DNA of 64,000 nt, taken from contig BCHU01000009.1 in NCBI GenBank assembly GCA_001599715.1, positions 806,001 through 870,000 of the forward strand, written 5' to 3'. The position numbers and the translations under genes were made by a program. This stretch comes from Phaeotremella fagi (Eukaryota; Basidiomycota; Tremellomycetes; Tremellales; Phaeotremellaceae). Below, in pieces: positions 22,405-33,900 of this stretch. Numbering within the stretch: the stretch's first letter is position 1; the number at the start of each line of letters is the position of its first letter. Below the pieces are notes generated by a model. It saw nothing but the letters and a program-made list of their open reading frames with translations, searched no databases and had not been told where the DNA came from.

Positions 22405-23364
22405 TCATTTTGACTGAAGAGGAATCGTCGAACTCATCGAAGCACTGTCCGAAGCGATCCTCACTCTTCTCCTACCGAGACTAATAAGTCCACCTTGCCA
22501 AGCCAGACCGAACAAGATACCTAAAACAACTATCGTGACACCAGTCCCAATCCCACCACCTGCAGCAGCCGACAAGGTTGAACTGTTGTTACTGGAAGTG
22601 ACAGCTGTCGTTGTTGTTGCTGATGTTGTGGCGGTGGCAGCAGCAGCGTTGGCATAAACACTGACAGTCTGACCGTTCTCTGTCGTATCATCTATCGACT
22701 CTGATAATCTGACAAAAGACGATGTATTGGTACAAGAATACGAAGGCGGGGTGTACGATGAAGCAGTGACTAAAGTTATATCTGAACATTGATAATAATA
22801 AGTTTCCGATCCATACAACTAAAATCCCAGAAAAACATTAGTCTGATTTTCATTCAGAAAGAGAAAAACGGACATGCCTGATAAAATAACATCAAAGTTA
22901 CATCTGTTCCTGATACCATACCGAGAGACGAGAAATCGGGTGAGGGGAGACAATAGTCTCCAGGTGATAGGTCCAGGATTGAATTTGTGTAAGAAGAGAA
23001 TTGGTGGTAGGCTGTTGGATTTGAAGTGTTCACGTAGAGGATTTCGATGTTGGCTAGGAGTGCTTGTGATTCCATTGAAATCTTCCCACCAGCTATCATA
23101 GTGTCAGCGGATATCTGGTTAGACAGGGCTAACTCACTCAAGGGGAAACTTGAACGGGTGGTGCTGACCGGTTGATTACCGCAGGGATCATAGGCTGCTG
23201 TGCTTGAGTTGAAACCTGACCTGGGGGTTGGATAAAGGAAATCTAGTGGACTGGAAGAGTAGACCTGGTCGTATAGTGCTTCAGGTTCTAATTCTGATAG
23301 GTGATTGGGGACTTACGTCGATAGAGCTGGTAGCTCGACGATGGAGGGTGGTGGCGGAAACCAT
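22405..23364 (-). CDS. BIM1-like (X325 copper-acquisition-factor family) surface protein, transmembrane form
   Basis: Exons 23317-23364, 23138-23264, 22878-23092 and 22405-22818 (read downwards). Intron 3 (22819-22877) is a GC-AG intron (CAG|GCATGT). Exon positions and the 215-nt third exon match the divergent paralogue at 24173. Family marks are SSSPLDFLYPTPRSGF, DPCGN, SFPLTGGKISMESQALLAN, and the Cys motif LSPGDYCLPSPDFSS. The family is related to LPMO-like copper proteins and acts at the cell wall. The mature N-terminus lacks the family's first histidine. The C-terminal half is Thr/Ala-rich, then a transmembrane helix (VTIVVLGILFGLAWQGGLISL) and a basic tail GRRRVRIAS. The predicted first exon (MVSATTLHRRATSSID) is not a convincing signal peptide, so the true start may lie in an unseen upstream exon. 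Confidence 0.78.
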
Positions 23365-24172
23365 TTTTTTTTGGTGTTCTGTGATTGAAAGATGAGAGAT
23401 GGGAGATAGGAAAGGATTGGAAACTGGGTTTGAGGAGGACTGCAATATATGGTCTGTGAGAAGTTGTGATGGCTCTCACCATCTTATTCTAGTTAGGTAA
23501 TCAAGTACCTACATGATGTAGGACGATTACGTCCTGTCTACGTGGGAACTGTTGGCGCCACTGAGTCAATCACTTGTAGTGAGACCAATACAATCGGCCG
23601 ATTCGAGACATACGCAGCAACATCTTATCAGATAATACGGAGTATGATAGCCTTCAGAAATATCCATACGGGTTCTCAACCACAAAGCACCAACTACCAC
23701 GATCTATCGACCTATGCCAAGGGGAAATCAAACAATTCGGCCGATTACTTTACCAAAAACTGCGAAAATAACGGGATGAGGCGTGAAGATTCGTAACCAG
23801 ATTGGTTGACCGTTTCGTAATCCTTGAAGCATAATTCTGATGATTCAGGAAGAAGGTTCCGAAGACTGACTGTATCTTATCTGATAAGGTGATGAGGTGA
23901 AAGTTGAGTGTCGGGAATTTCTTTTCGTACTTTTTCGTCTGCGCTTCTTGATGACACGTCGGCCGAGATACTTGTCTGTTCGTAAGTGGCTGATGAGAAG
24001 GATGAGGAGGTCTTAAGGCTTTTTTTCCCACTCTACGCAGCGTAGATTCCCAAAAAGGATGAACTGAAAGGTTTAGGGGTCCGGCCGAGGAATTGTATAT
24101 CTGTTTTTTGACTCTATAAGACGAACGATGTTCAGCGGGGTGAAAACTCAACCCCCCAATTGCACTTCTACG
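23365..24172. promoter_or_regulatory. Shared divergent promoter of the BIM1-like pair with TCGGCCGA palindromes
   Basis: About 800 bases separating two divergent paralogues. It holds three exact TCGGCCGA palindromes (23594-23601, extended to AATCGGCCGATT; 23737-23744; 23959-23966) and a related CCGGCCGA (24081-24088). CGG/CCG inverted half sites are the kind of target read by zinc-cluster dimers. No gene is supported here. Confidence 0.6.
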
Positions 24173-25149
24173 ATGTTCACACTCACATTCGCCGTTATTA
24201 CAGCTGCCACCACAGCTTTAGCTGTTAATATCACTGTAAGTTACGAAGAAATGGGATGACCATCTGACTGATACTGTATAGGACTTCACTTCAAGTCCAG
24301 TTGAATGGATTTATCCACCAGCACGAGGGTTCACAGCATCCAGTGCGACTGTCTATCCATGCGGTGGAATTTCGCCTTCATCCACTAGAACACCTTATCC
24401 AATCTGTAAGTGAATACCCCTGCTACACGAAGCGTTCAGTAGACTTATGTGAACTCAAAGCTGGGGGAGAAATTTCTATCCAATCTCAAACTCTTGCTGC
24501 TAATATCAATATCCTGTATGTCAACCAAACCAACCCAACTCTTTTCCATGATTTCAGTACATATACGAGTTCAGTACTCGACATGTCAATTGGTGATTAT
24601 TGCGTAGCAGCTCCAGATTTTTCACAATTCGGTTATGGAGCTTCTACCAACGTTACTCTGCTCATCATTTATGAGGTAAGTCCAACCTCTCGGCGATCAA
24701 ACTAACAACGAAAGTTTTATGGCAACAAAACCAATCCTTATTACTACACTTGTGCCGATATTCAGCTAGTCGACAATAGCGACTTCACAGATCCAGGAAA
24801 TGTCTGTACAAACAGTTCAACAATCTTAGATATTGCTCCGTTGAATCAATCACTCGCTCTTCATGGTAGTAACTTCTCAGCTGACGCAGCTGGAGAAGAT
24901 GGTCAGACTATCAGTATCACTTCGACACCCGTTGCTGAGGCTACCGGGGTGGTCGTGGCGTCAATCATCACTGCGCCTACTACTGCCAAGAGTTCTTCCA
25001 GAGCTGCTTCAGCTTCTGGGTCGGTCACTTCAGTCGCTGCTGCTGCTTCTTCTGCTGCTGTCAGTGGTGCTTGGTTATCGGCCACAATTAACTATTCTAA
25101 CCTTTTGGCGGTCGTTGGAATGGTTGTTGGATCTTTCTTCTTCTTCTAG
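24173..25149 (+). CDS. BIM1-like (X325 copper-acquisition-factor family) GPI-anchored protein
   Basis: Exons 24173-24235, 24282-24405, 24461-24675 and 24715-25149 give 278 residues. A signal peptide is clear (MFTLTFAVITAATTALA). The mature part starts about VNITDFTSSPVEWIYPPARG, then VYPCGG, RTPYPISGGEISIQSQTLAA, and the Cys motif GDYCVAAPDFSQFG, with further cysteines in YYYTCADIQLV and NVCTNSS. The Ser/Ala/Thr-rich stalk ends in a hydrophobic GPI-attachment tail (LLAVVGMVVGSFFFF). Typical copper-binding members begin the mature chain with His; this one does not, so copper binding is doubtful. It sits head to head with its paralogue and has the same intron positions. Confidence 0.82.
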
Positions 25150-25568
25150 CTAGCTAGATTATAGGAATCCCAAAAAAGGGGAGGAAGCTAGAGTGAGATC
25201 CCCAAGGGTATACAGTAGAATTTATAGTCCCCTCTTAAGAATAGTTTTCCAAAAGCGCGGACAATATGCCAAAAGTTCAACTGCCACGAAACACTGGATA
25301 AAAGCAGGAGGTTGTAGTTGTTGCAATATCTGAGATTGAGCGATGATAACTTGCTCGATATCTCGTATCGGCATGTATGAAGACTGATTATCACTGTCTC
25401 TCATTGAAACGAGGAATATCCCCAACATCTGATGTTAGACTTGACTGCTATGTTCTGGCTGAAGAAATACAGACTCAGGAAATATGACTCAAATCCAGAG
25501 CCACTCCACTCGGAAAATCTTACTTAGACGAATTCTACAGACCGAGAATTCCCATTCTCACCAAATAC
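25150..25568. other. Intergenic region between the BIM1-like gene and RIB7
   Basis: About 420 bases with the 3' region of the BIM1-like gene and the promoter of RIB7. Nothing beyond ordinary AT-rich sequence was seen. Confidence 0.4.
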
Positions 25569-26645
25569 ATGTCAAAAACACCGCCAGCATTCCTCAAGAA
25601 ATACTTACCGGATCGAATACACAGTTCGAAAGTATCGAATGATACATCGAACGAGCATCCACATATAACCCTGACATGGGCCCAGAGTTTGGATTTCAAA
25701 ATAGCTGGGAAAGGTGGTGCACGAGTTTTAATATCTGGTGAAGAAAGTATGGAGATGACTCATTGGTATGTTTTTGGTCTACTTGTCTTTAGTATTTGAT
25801 TGTGTTATTTGCTTATGTTGATTGAGTAGGATGAGGACTATGCATGATAGTATTCTTATTGGGATCAATACTTTGATACTTGATGATCCGAGGTTGAAAA
25901 GTGAGTTCTATCCACCATTCAAGCTTTGATTACAATCATATTGTACAAGTTTCTATATACTGATTATCACTCAAACTCTAGTTCAACTAGTTCCACAAGA
26001 TGATCCAACGTTATTACCTCCTCAACCGTTGATTCTTGACCCCAAACTTCGTTTCCCAATAACATCAAGAATATTATCAGAATGGACGAAATTCAAGACT
26101 CTTTATAACGACGATTCTGATAAAGTAGTAGGAGGGAGTGTTGTCCGTCAACCATGGGTTATCTGTGGTCAAGATGTTTTGGATAGTCTCGTTGAAAGAG
26201 TCGAGAAATCTGGTGCTGGAGTGATTAAGGTATCTTTAGACGACGGTAAGTGATTTTCGCAATTGATTTTGATGCTGTTATTGATCTTTGAGTAGATGGT
26301 AGAATATCACCGTCTAGTTTGCCTGGTATACTACGTTCTCTCGGGTTGAGAAGCGTGATGATTGAAGGTGGATCAAGAATACTTTCGTCATTTCTACATT
26401 CACCTAAAAGAGATGATGGTACACCCCTGGTTGATAGCGTTATCATAACTGTTGGACCGATGTTCATTGGTGAAGGCGTTGGTGTGGTTCCGCATGTAAG
26501 TTTTGATGTTGTTTTCCTGAACACGAAGGATTGGAAATTGACTGACATTGATCAGGACGACGAGAGAGGTTTACCTAGTTTGAAAACTTTACATACTGAA
26601 ACTATGGGGAAGGATTCTGTCATGGTTTGTGAGATTAGTAGTTGA
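25569..26645 (+). CDS. RIB7: 2,5-diamino-6-ribosylamino-4(3H)-pyrimidinone 5'-phosphate reductase
   Basis: Second step of fungal riboflavin synthesis: NADPH-dependent reduction of the ribosyl side chain of the GTP cyclohydrolase II product. Exons are 25569-25765, 25830-25900, 25982-26245 and 26296-26645; a further intron at 26496-26555 (60 nt, GTAAGT...TTGACTGAC...CAG) is very probable. Diagnostic RibD C-terminal-domain motifs are HPHITLTWAQSLDFKIAG at the start, TMHDSILIGINTLILDDPRL across exon 2, and the glycine-rich SVMIEGGSRILSSF cofactor segment. The end, MGKDSVMVCEISS, fits the family. The 60-nt intron keeps frame and has no stop, so retention would insert 20 residues before the last strand. 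Confidence 0.93.
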
Positions 26646-26910
26646 AGAGGGGCTGGAGTTCAAGATCGGCATACCCTGTACATATTATATCCATGCATTG
26701 CAAATATATTTCTTTCAAACCGTGGGCCAATAGACAGCTCGATTGATGCTTTCCTTGCCACGAGCCACCGATGTTGTTGACAAAGAGATACATGATCTAT
26801 TTCGACTTCTATTTTCACTTTCATCTTACCAATATCGCTCATCAACTGAAATAACTATCATCGTCTCCAGCTCTCGTACATCCTAACCCTCTGATGTGGA
26901 AACAACTCCA

Positions 26911-28992
26911 ATGCCATTCTTAAGATCAGCGAAAAGACCTCAAGCGGTTGACTGTTTCTTTTGTCTTTCACCAACCATCCTTCCACCTTCTACTTTGACG
27001 ATCAAGGGGAAAGAACGAGCTGAGGTGGGTACAAGATGGAATTGGTTCTGTGAAAGATGTGGTTGCTGGAATATAAGGGATCAAGTGGGTTGTTTCTCAC
27101 TTATCTTCTGAGACTGTTTATTGATAAAGGTGGTAGGAAGGAGAGATGGTTTCTGATTTACCGGGAATGCATAATCCTTCTCTGAACTCTAAATCATTCT
27201 CACTTCGAGGTAAGAACTTTGCTCTAAACTCCCTTCGAGAAATTTTGTTCTGATCGATCGAAATATCCAGCTACACCTTCATCATCGCATTTTCCAACAT
27301 CAACGAAAACTTCACCATTCTGTCATAACTGTCTAACGAATCAAACATTGATCACCAACCTCCTAGCGAACTATCTACCAGACGATAACGTGAGCTACCA
27401 AATATCTTTGGAGATACTAACAGACTCAGGATCCAACATACAACGAACTCTACCAGAATCTACCTAATTATCTTCATAATCTACATGAACGTTATCCACC
27501 CGTTTGTGGTAATTGTCAACCAGCCGTTGAAGAGGCTTTACGAAGAAGTGATAGGCGAGTTCAAGCTGAGGCTTGGAGTTCAGCTTTGAATAGAGGTGCG
27601 GAGAGATTGGAGAAGGAGACTTTGGTTTCTGGTTTGGAAATTAGCGTTTGGAGGATAAGGGGAGGACTTTACTTTATCTCGTTGATGGTTAATCTTGGTC
27701 TGGAGATGTTGGGTGAGTTGACATGGATTGATGCGCAAAATAATTTCTGACTATGAATATAGTGTCAATACGACCGAGTTCTTTGACTCCCCTACCAGTG
27801 ATAACATCGTTTTGTTTGGCGGGTGTCAACTTTCTGTCGTTCCTCTGGATAACATGGGATCCATATTGGTTACGAAAGGTGCAAAGTCGTGATCAGTTGA
27901 AAGTTTCAGGCAGGGATGTATGGAAGGTAAGCTCTTTACTTTGAATTCATGCTGATATCAGCGCAATATGGTCTTAATTTTCTTGTCCCGTTTCGCCTTC
28001 TCTGGTCTCTGGATCGCTAATCGATTTACCACGCATATCAACGAGGAAGACTGGCTGAAGAGTGTTGGCAGAGCATTCATCGTTGTGGAATTGAGTGTAA
28101 GACCTTCGAATCCATGCTCATTTTTGTGACTGACATCTCTCAGCTCCTCTCGTACGCCGTTTTCAACTTACGAATTAGCCAACCTATCCCAATAAAACTA
28201 GTCAGGCCGAAACAGTCAACCCATTTGACAGAACTTAAATTAAAGCCCCACTCCCCGGAACCTATCAACATGGTAAACAATCCAGAAACATTCGCAACCC
28301 TATCTCTATCCAATCGACCCTCAAACCCAATCTTCGGTCAACCCTCTCTAAAAACAAAAACATCTAACGAAGTAGAATCGATGGATTGGGAACCTTCTTT
28401 ACCGGTCGAAACGGACGAGCAAATGGAGTTTAGGAATGATTGGGATAAATTCGCTGTTAACAAACAAAGGATGTATGCTAAAAGTCAGGATGAGACGGGT
28501 TTGGAACATCTGCTTGCCAGTTGGGGAATTGGTTCGGAAACTGTTAATCAAATTGGACAGGACCGTTTGATGGAGAAGAAGGTGGACCGTGATTTGACCG
28601 AAAGACTTTTCTATCACTACAACTTGGGTTTGGTGTCTGTCAGAATCCCTTGCCTGGGGTTTCTCCTCTTACATTCTTACGTACCAGAACAGTTTCCTCG
28701 GGTTTCCCGTATCGGTCAGAAAACATCAAGTCAAATAGCCTTACCGATTCTCGTTCTGGAACTGCTTATGTCCAACTTGTATTGCTTAAATTGGGCCCGA
28801 CTGTATTTCTGGAATAACGTACACCCGAGGAAGACAGATCTGTACCGAATTGGAATCACAGTACTTAGAATAGTGATAGGTCTGCTGGAGGTTAGTTTGA
28901 GATTGTCACACCTTTCTTCGATTTATGTCAACATCGGCGAAATTAGCTTATGGACGATTTGGACTGTATTAGATTTGTTATCGTTATTGTAA
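26911..28992 (+). CDS. IMA1: Ima1-like inner nuclear membrane protein
   Basis: Seven exons: 26911-27084, 27137-27209, 27271-27389, 27430-27712, 27763-27926, 27962-28096, 28144-28992. The start is the ATG at 26911 (MPFLRSAKRPQ). The N-terminal Ima1 domain has paired CxxC zinc motifs (DCFFCLSP, WFCERCGCWN, FCHNC, PVCGNC) and the family segment LHERYPPVCGNCQPAVEEAL. Several transmembrane segments follow (YFISLMVNLGLEML; VITSFCLAGVNFLSFLWITW; a pair at the end). Members (S. pombe Ima1, animal Samp1/NET5) sit in the inner nuclear membrane and link chromatin, LINC complexes and the spindle pole. The gene ends 35 bp from the convergent FCY1 gene. Confidence 0.85.
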
Positions 28993-29027
28993 AACATGTT
29001 GTACAGCTCTATCTATTTATGAAAACA

Positions 29028-29675
29028 TTACGATCCAGCTGCAACACTGACTTCACCGATATCTTCGTTCCAAATCCCCTGTCCAGGACCATAGATCCAA
29101 TCCGACATCATCTTGGTAATCTCCTGATGTTCAAGATTGACAACTTCCACTCCATGCTGTCGAAGTAATTCCTCACCACCGACGAAATTGGTGTTTTCAG
29201 CTAGAACCACTAAAGGTATCTTATAGAGTATACAAGTTGCCGAACACCTATATCGTTTAACCATCATAAGTTGATATGTACGGATTTGGAGGGAAATGAC
29301 AAACATGATACAAGGCGAAAGAGTCGTGAACATTGCACATTCTTTCAAGAAACCTTCTGAGACTCTACCTAGTTTCTCTAGGACGTCCATCTCACCATGA
29401 CGGATATTGGAATTCATCTGAACTCTCTGATTGTGACCGACTGAAAGGACTTTACCGGTAGGTATGTGGATGAGAGCACCTCTTGGGTTTGTGTCAGTGG
29501 ATGATACTTATGTCAGATGTACTTACCCTATTGGGATACCACCTTCTGATAAACTCTTGAGTGCTTGGTCATGAGCTCTATGAGGCGTTAGTTGGGTTGA
29601 CTACTTCAATTTAGTCACTGGAGAACTAACTCACATTTTCATGAAATCTCCATACTGATCTGAAGTTATTGTCAT
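29028..29675 (-). CDS. FCY1: Cytosine deaminase
   Basis: Converts cytosine to uracil in pyrimidine salvage and also deaminates 5-fluorocytosine. Four exons (downwards): 29635-29675, 29527-29577, 29305-29481, 29028-29247; 162 residues, close to yeast Fcy1. The zinc site is intact: HGE in NIRHGEMDVLEKLGR, and PCxxC in TLSPCIMC, which is split by the last intron. The substrate-side segment GHNQRVQMNS and the C-terminal WNEDIGEV also match the family. The start MTITSDQYGDFMKIAHDQAL resembles other fungal members. It is divergent from RSA3, with starts about 195 bp apart. Confidence 0.95.
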
Positions 29676-29870
29676 TTTGATAATGGATGATAAAAAAAGA
29701 GTACGGTATATGAGAAAGAGAGAGTTGTATGGCAATCTTATCGGACACCTAAAGTGGAGGTAGTGCCACATTCACTTAACACCGATAACACCGATCATTA
29801 TCTTTTGTTTTGGTGGAGGTCTGAAAGATAATTTTGAAATTTACAGTCTCAATCCAGTTCAATTTCTGTA

Positions 29871-30703
29871 ATGTCAGAAATCAAATCAACAGCAGCAGCG
29901 ACGGCACCCCCAGCTCCACCAGCACCAAAGAGGAGAGCTAGGAAGAGAAGAAGAAGACAAGCTTCTTATAGTACTTCATCGGATGAGAGTAGTTCAGAGG
30001 ATGAGGATCAGGAGGTGGTAGAGGTGGTCAAACCAGTTTCAATGGATGTTGATGGAGAATCATCTTCGTCATCTTCGTCTTCGTCATCTGCATCTTCATC
30101 TTCGTCTTCATCATCAGAATCATCAGAATCATCAGAATCATCCGAATCAGAATCAGAATCCGACTCAGAATCAGAATCAGGATCATCCTCAGACTCAACA
30201 GCAGGTCTCTCCAAACCAACCCAACCAGTCCAACCCCAACTCCCCACCCCAACAAAGAAACCAAGATCAGAGCGTAGATACCCAACAAACTCACCTACCC
30301 CACCACCAACTTCTATACCCTCGTTCCTTTCCTCATCCACGAACAAATCGAAAACTGACCGTGGGGAAGAAGATGAAAGTCGTCGGGAGAAGTTTAGGAG
30401 GGTTTATATGGAGAATCTGGTTCAAGGTTTTGGAAGTGATTTGGAGAATTTACGGGCGGTATGTTCATCTTCGTGTAACTATTATGTGGAATACTGACAT
30501 GGGGTTTTAGGCCGATCCAACGTTAGGACCTGGGAGGTTACAGCTGCTGATCGAATCACTTGCTTCGGGTATGATTCATCTGTCGACCAATTTATTCGAA
30601 TGTACAGCTGATTGATTACTTAGGTATTGACGTCTTTAACGATCCTCAAATATCGAATGAGGGAGTTGACGAAGTTGGAATCATAATTGAGAACTCCTCT
30701 TGA
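29871..30703 (+). CDS. RSA3: Ribosome assembly protein 3
   Basis: Exons 29871-30458, 30511-30568 and 30624-30703 give 241 residues. The C-terminal Rsa3 domain is recognisable: REKFRRVYMENLVQGFGSDL, then ENLRAADPTLGPGRLQLLIESLASGIDVFNDPQ. Rsa3 acts in the nucleolus in early 60S subunit assembly, in a complex with Nop8 and Dbp6 in yeast. The N-terminus has a basic patch (PKRRARKRRRRQ) and a long acidic serine tract (about residues 62-115). That tract is built from repeated TCA/TCT/GAA codons and is probably phosphorylated by casein kinase 2, as in other nucleolar proteins. Confidence 0.88.
30055..30192 (+). repeat. Trinucleotide-type repeat coding Ser/Glu tract in RSA3
   Basis: About 140 bases of imperfect TCA/TCT/TCG and GAATCA repeats encode poly-Ser followed by Ser-Glu/Ser-Asp repeats. 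It stays in frame and is likely length-variable between strains. Confidence 0.75.
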
Positions 30704-30993
30704 TCTACACTGTACAAATAACGTCTATGTAACATCTACATCATCGTCCTTATCTCCATGAAAAACAAATCTGCATGTTACGAGTGATACCCAGGTCGTT
30801 ACAGGCCATTAATTAATGAATAAGAGAACAGATTATTTGATCAAGATAAAGGGATATTAACAGATGAAAGGCATGGACAGGATGAAGAATAAAGATTATT
30901 TATCAAGATCAAAACAAGACGGAAGATATATAAAGGAAAAACTACAAAGAAACGAAACAACCTCTATCAAAACACTTAACTCTGACCAATCCA
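30704..30993. other. Convergent spacer between RSA3 and the large scaffold gene
   Basis: About 290 bases of AT-rich sequence serving as two facing 3' regions; it contains AATAAAG-like words near 30887. No gene was seen. Confidence 0.4.
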
Positions 30994-33900
30994 TCAAACT
31001 TGGGGTAAAGGTCTCGCCTGAATGATCCATCAGCAACTGAATAACCATCAACGAACGTCTAACTTACACCATGAGGAACAACAGGTGGGGCAACAGCGCC
31101 GAACATCGTCATCGACGGAGGAGGGGGTGGAACGGCACCTGGAACAGGTAAAGGTCTAGCGGGAGCTCCAACGACCATTTGTTGAGGTGGCATAAAAGTG
31201 GCCCAAGCAGGTGGCGCTTGTGGTTTTTTACCTTCCTGTTTATTATCCTTTGAGTAGATGGTTAGTTTAGGCTTTTTTGGTGATTGACTTACTTTTGGAG
31301 GATTTGGTGGTTTGGGTGCTTTTGGGGGCGCGGAGGGATATGGTAGAATCGCCATGAGATCACTGTAGATTCTGGTCAATTTGGGTTTACACAGAAAGAG
31401 AGATACATTGACTTACCCAGCCGATTGTCTACCTTTCATGAGAAGAAGTTCAGCCAGTTCCCTAACCATCTTATCAGTATATAAAACACAAATCAAAACG
31501 AAAACTTACATATAAAGAGCGCGTCTAGATTCTCTCAGATCACCAACTTCCTTTAACAAAGTTCTAACTTCACCCTGTTGACGACTGTCAATAAACTTCT
31601 TCGTGTGATGGATGAATTGTACCACTTACCGACAAAGCTTTCGAGAAATCATCCAAATATCCAGCAAGATTGAATCCGACCTGATCACGAGCTGATGCCT
31701 TAGCTGCGTCTTGCGTAAGTTTATGTTGATTGGAACTATGTTCGTTGATATCTGTTGCCAATTTTCTCAAGAATTGAGCTTGACCATCGCCAGCGGTTCT
31801 ATCATTTTATCAGTTTAGATACCTCATTTTAGAAGAAGTCAATAACTTACTTGAGAGCATCGAGAATAGCTTGTGTACCTGATGAACAATTTCAGCAATT
31901 GTACACCAAATTTCATATTCCGACTTACCTGGTTTCTTATCATCGGTAGCTTGTTTCTTCTTAGCTTCCTCTTGAGCAGCTACCAATTTATCCAAAGCTT
32001 CCTGTAATTTCTTATCCCTAGCTGCTTTATCCGTACGAAGTTTCTCTTGTCCCTTGGCACTATCATCGTATTGAGTTTTCCAAGTTTTACTATCGTTCGC
32101 TAGTGAATCCTACACTCCAAGTCAACATTGCTATCGCTATCAATTGTGATCGGAAAGAACATACCAGGGTCTTTTTAAGATCTGCTAAAGCTGCGGTATT
32201 TTGGTTATGTCTATCCTCGAGTAGTTTCACTTTATCCGCTTTCGCTTTTTCGATCCTATCGCGTTCAGCTTTTTCGGCAGCTATCGATGCTTCGTCAGTA
32301 ACATGAATGAAAGGGAAAAAAGGGGAAAACATACCTGCTTGTTCAGCTAAAGCTTTTTGTTTCACTGTGACGAGAATCGAGTCAGTAATCACTCGTCATG
32401 AAAAGATGACCGAACATACCCGCAAGTTTTCTAGCTTCATCCATTGGATCCTCCTCAGTCGAAACAGGAGGAGTCTTCTTCAATTTACCTTTACCTTTAG
32501 GCAATTCCTCAACCTCTTCTTCGTCACCAGGTAAATTCATCAGTACAGGTTGTTTCGCAGATTTCGTCGAAGCCGGCTTGGAAGTTTTAGAAGCACCGTC
32601 TTGATGAGCACATGGATCTATAGGTACACCAGCTGCGTTTCTTGGTGCAGATGGACAACAGACACTACAGTGACCTCTACCCATTTCTGATTCGTGTAGA
32701 ACAGGTGGAGGGATATTACCGAGTGTAGTGTTCTCTCCCAAAGCTGGTTTATCGGATTTGCCCTTCTTCTCAGGTATTGGAACTGGTTCTTTCAGAGGTT
32801 TAACGTAAGCTTTCCTTCCATCTGGTAAAATGATCTCTTCGAGGATTTCAGGTTGAGCAGCGGCTGGAGGAGCTGGTCCTGAGATATCACCTTCTGTCGC
32901 AATCGGTGGTTGACCGGGGAGTGGTTTCTTGAGTTTGTTCGCAGCTGATGGAGCGGGTATTGGGATATGACCATTAGCATCAGCTACAGGCGTGAGATTT
33001 ACAGAACCACCATCATCAAGCATATGAGCGTTAGGAGCGACATGGGTGGTATCTGAGAACCTCGTGTCTTTACCACTAGTGTTCAACGGAGCAACTTCAC
33101 CGATGACGGGTGGACCTTCGCCATGTGACGATATTTTCGTACTCTCCTTCGATTTACCAGGTTTGAGTTTCTGGAGAAGTCCCGGTTTCGTAGTATCTTG
33201 AACGACAGGAGTCGCATCTGCAGCATCGGCTTCGATGATTTCAGCTGGTGTAGATTTCTCCGGAACAACAGGAGCTCCAGTTGTGGCAGGAGTGGCGAAA
33301 CCGTCTGGTGGTACAGAGATTCCACCATTGCCTCCATGAACAGGTGTAGCGAACCCATCTGGTGGGACAACCACTCCAGATCCACCTTTACCACCTTTAC
33401 CAGATTTACCATTCTTACCCGGTTTCTCAACAACGGCATGTTCAGGAAGACCTAAAGGTGCAGCAGATTGTTGAGCGGGATCAGCTTCTGTTTGTTGAAC
33501 TGGATGAACTGGATGAACCGGCTGAGCTGGCTGAGCTGGTTGAGCTGGATGAACCGGAAGAGCTGGCTGAGCTGGATCTGGCATTTGACCACCAGGTTGA
33601 GTTGGATCTGCCATTTGACCGCCGGGTTGAGATTGAGATGGATCTGCTTCTTTAGCAGGTAACGCCGTTCCTCCACCGCCACCACCACCACCAACATGTG
33701 CAGGTGTATCCGCTTTAGGTTTAGCTTCGTTAGGTACGTTCTGGAAGCTATTTCGAATTAGTTCTGTTTTCACTGGATATAGAACATGGTACTTGCCTAG
33801 TTGCGGGTACCTCTTTATGAGGAACTCTCTTATCCCAATGGACAGCTTTACTGGGTTTAGTACCTGGTAGAATTGGCTCAACGAACGCTGGAGCGGCTTC

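Noticed and set aside
30008..30346. Acidic Asp/Ser open frame antisense to RSA3
   Set aside because: It is the complement of the serine repeat and has no independent evidence of coding.
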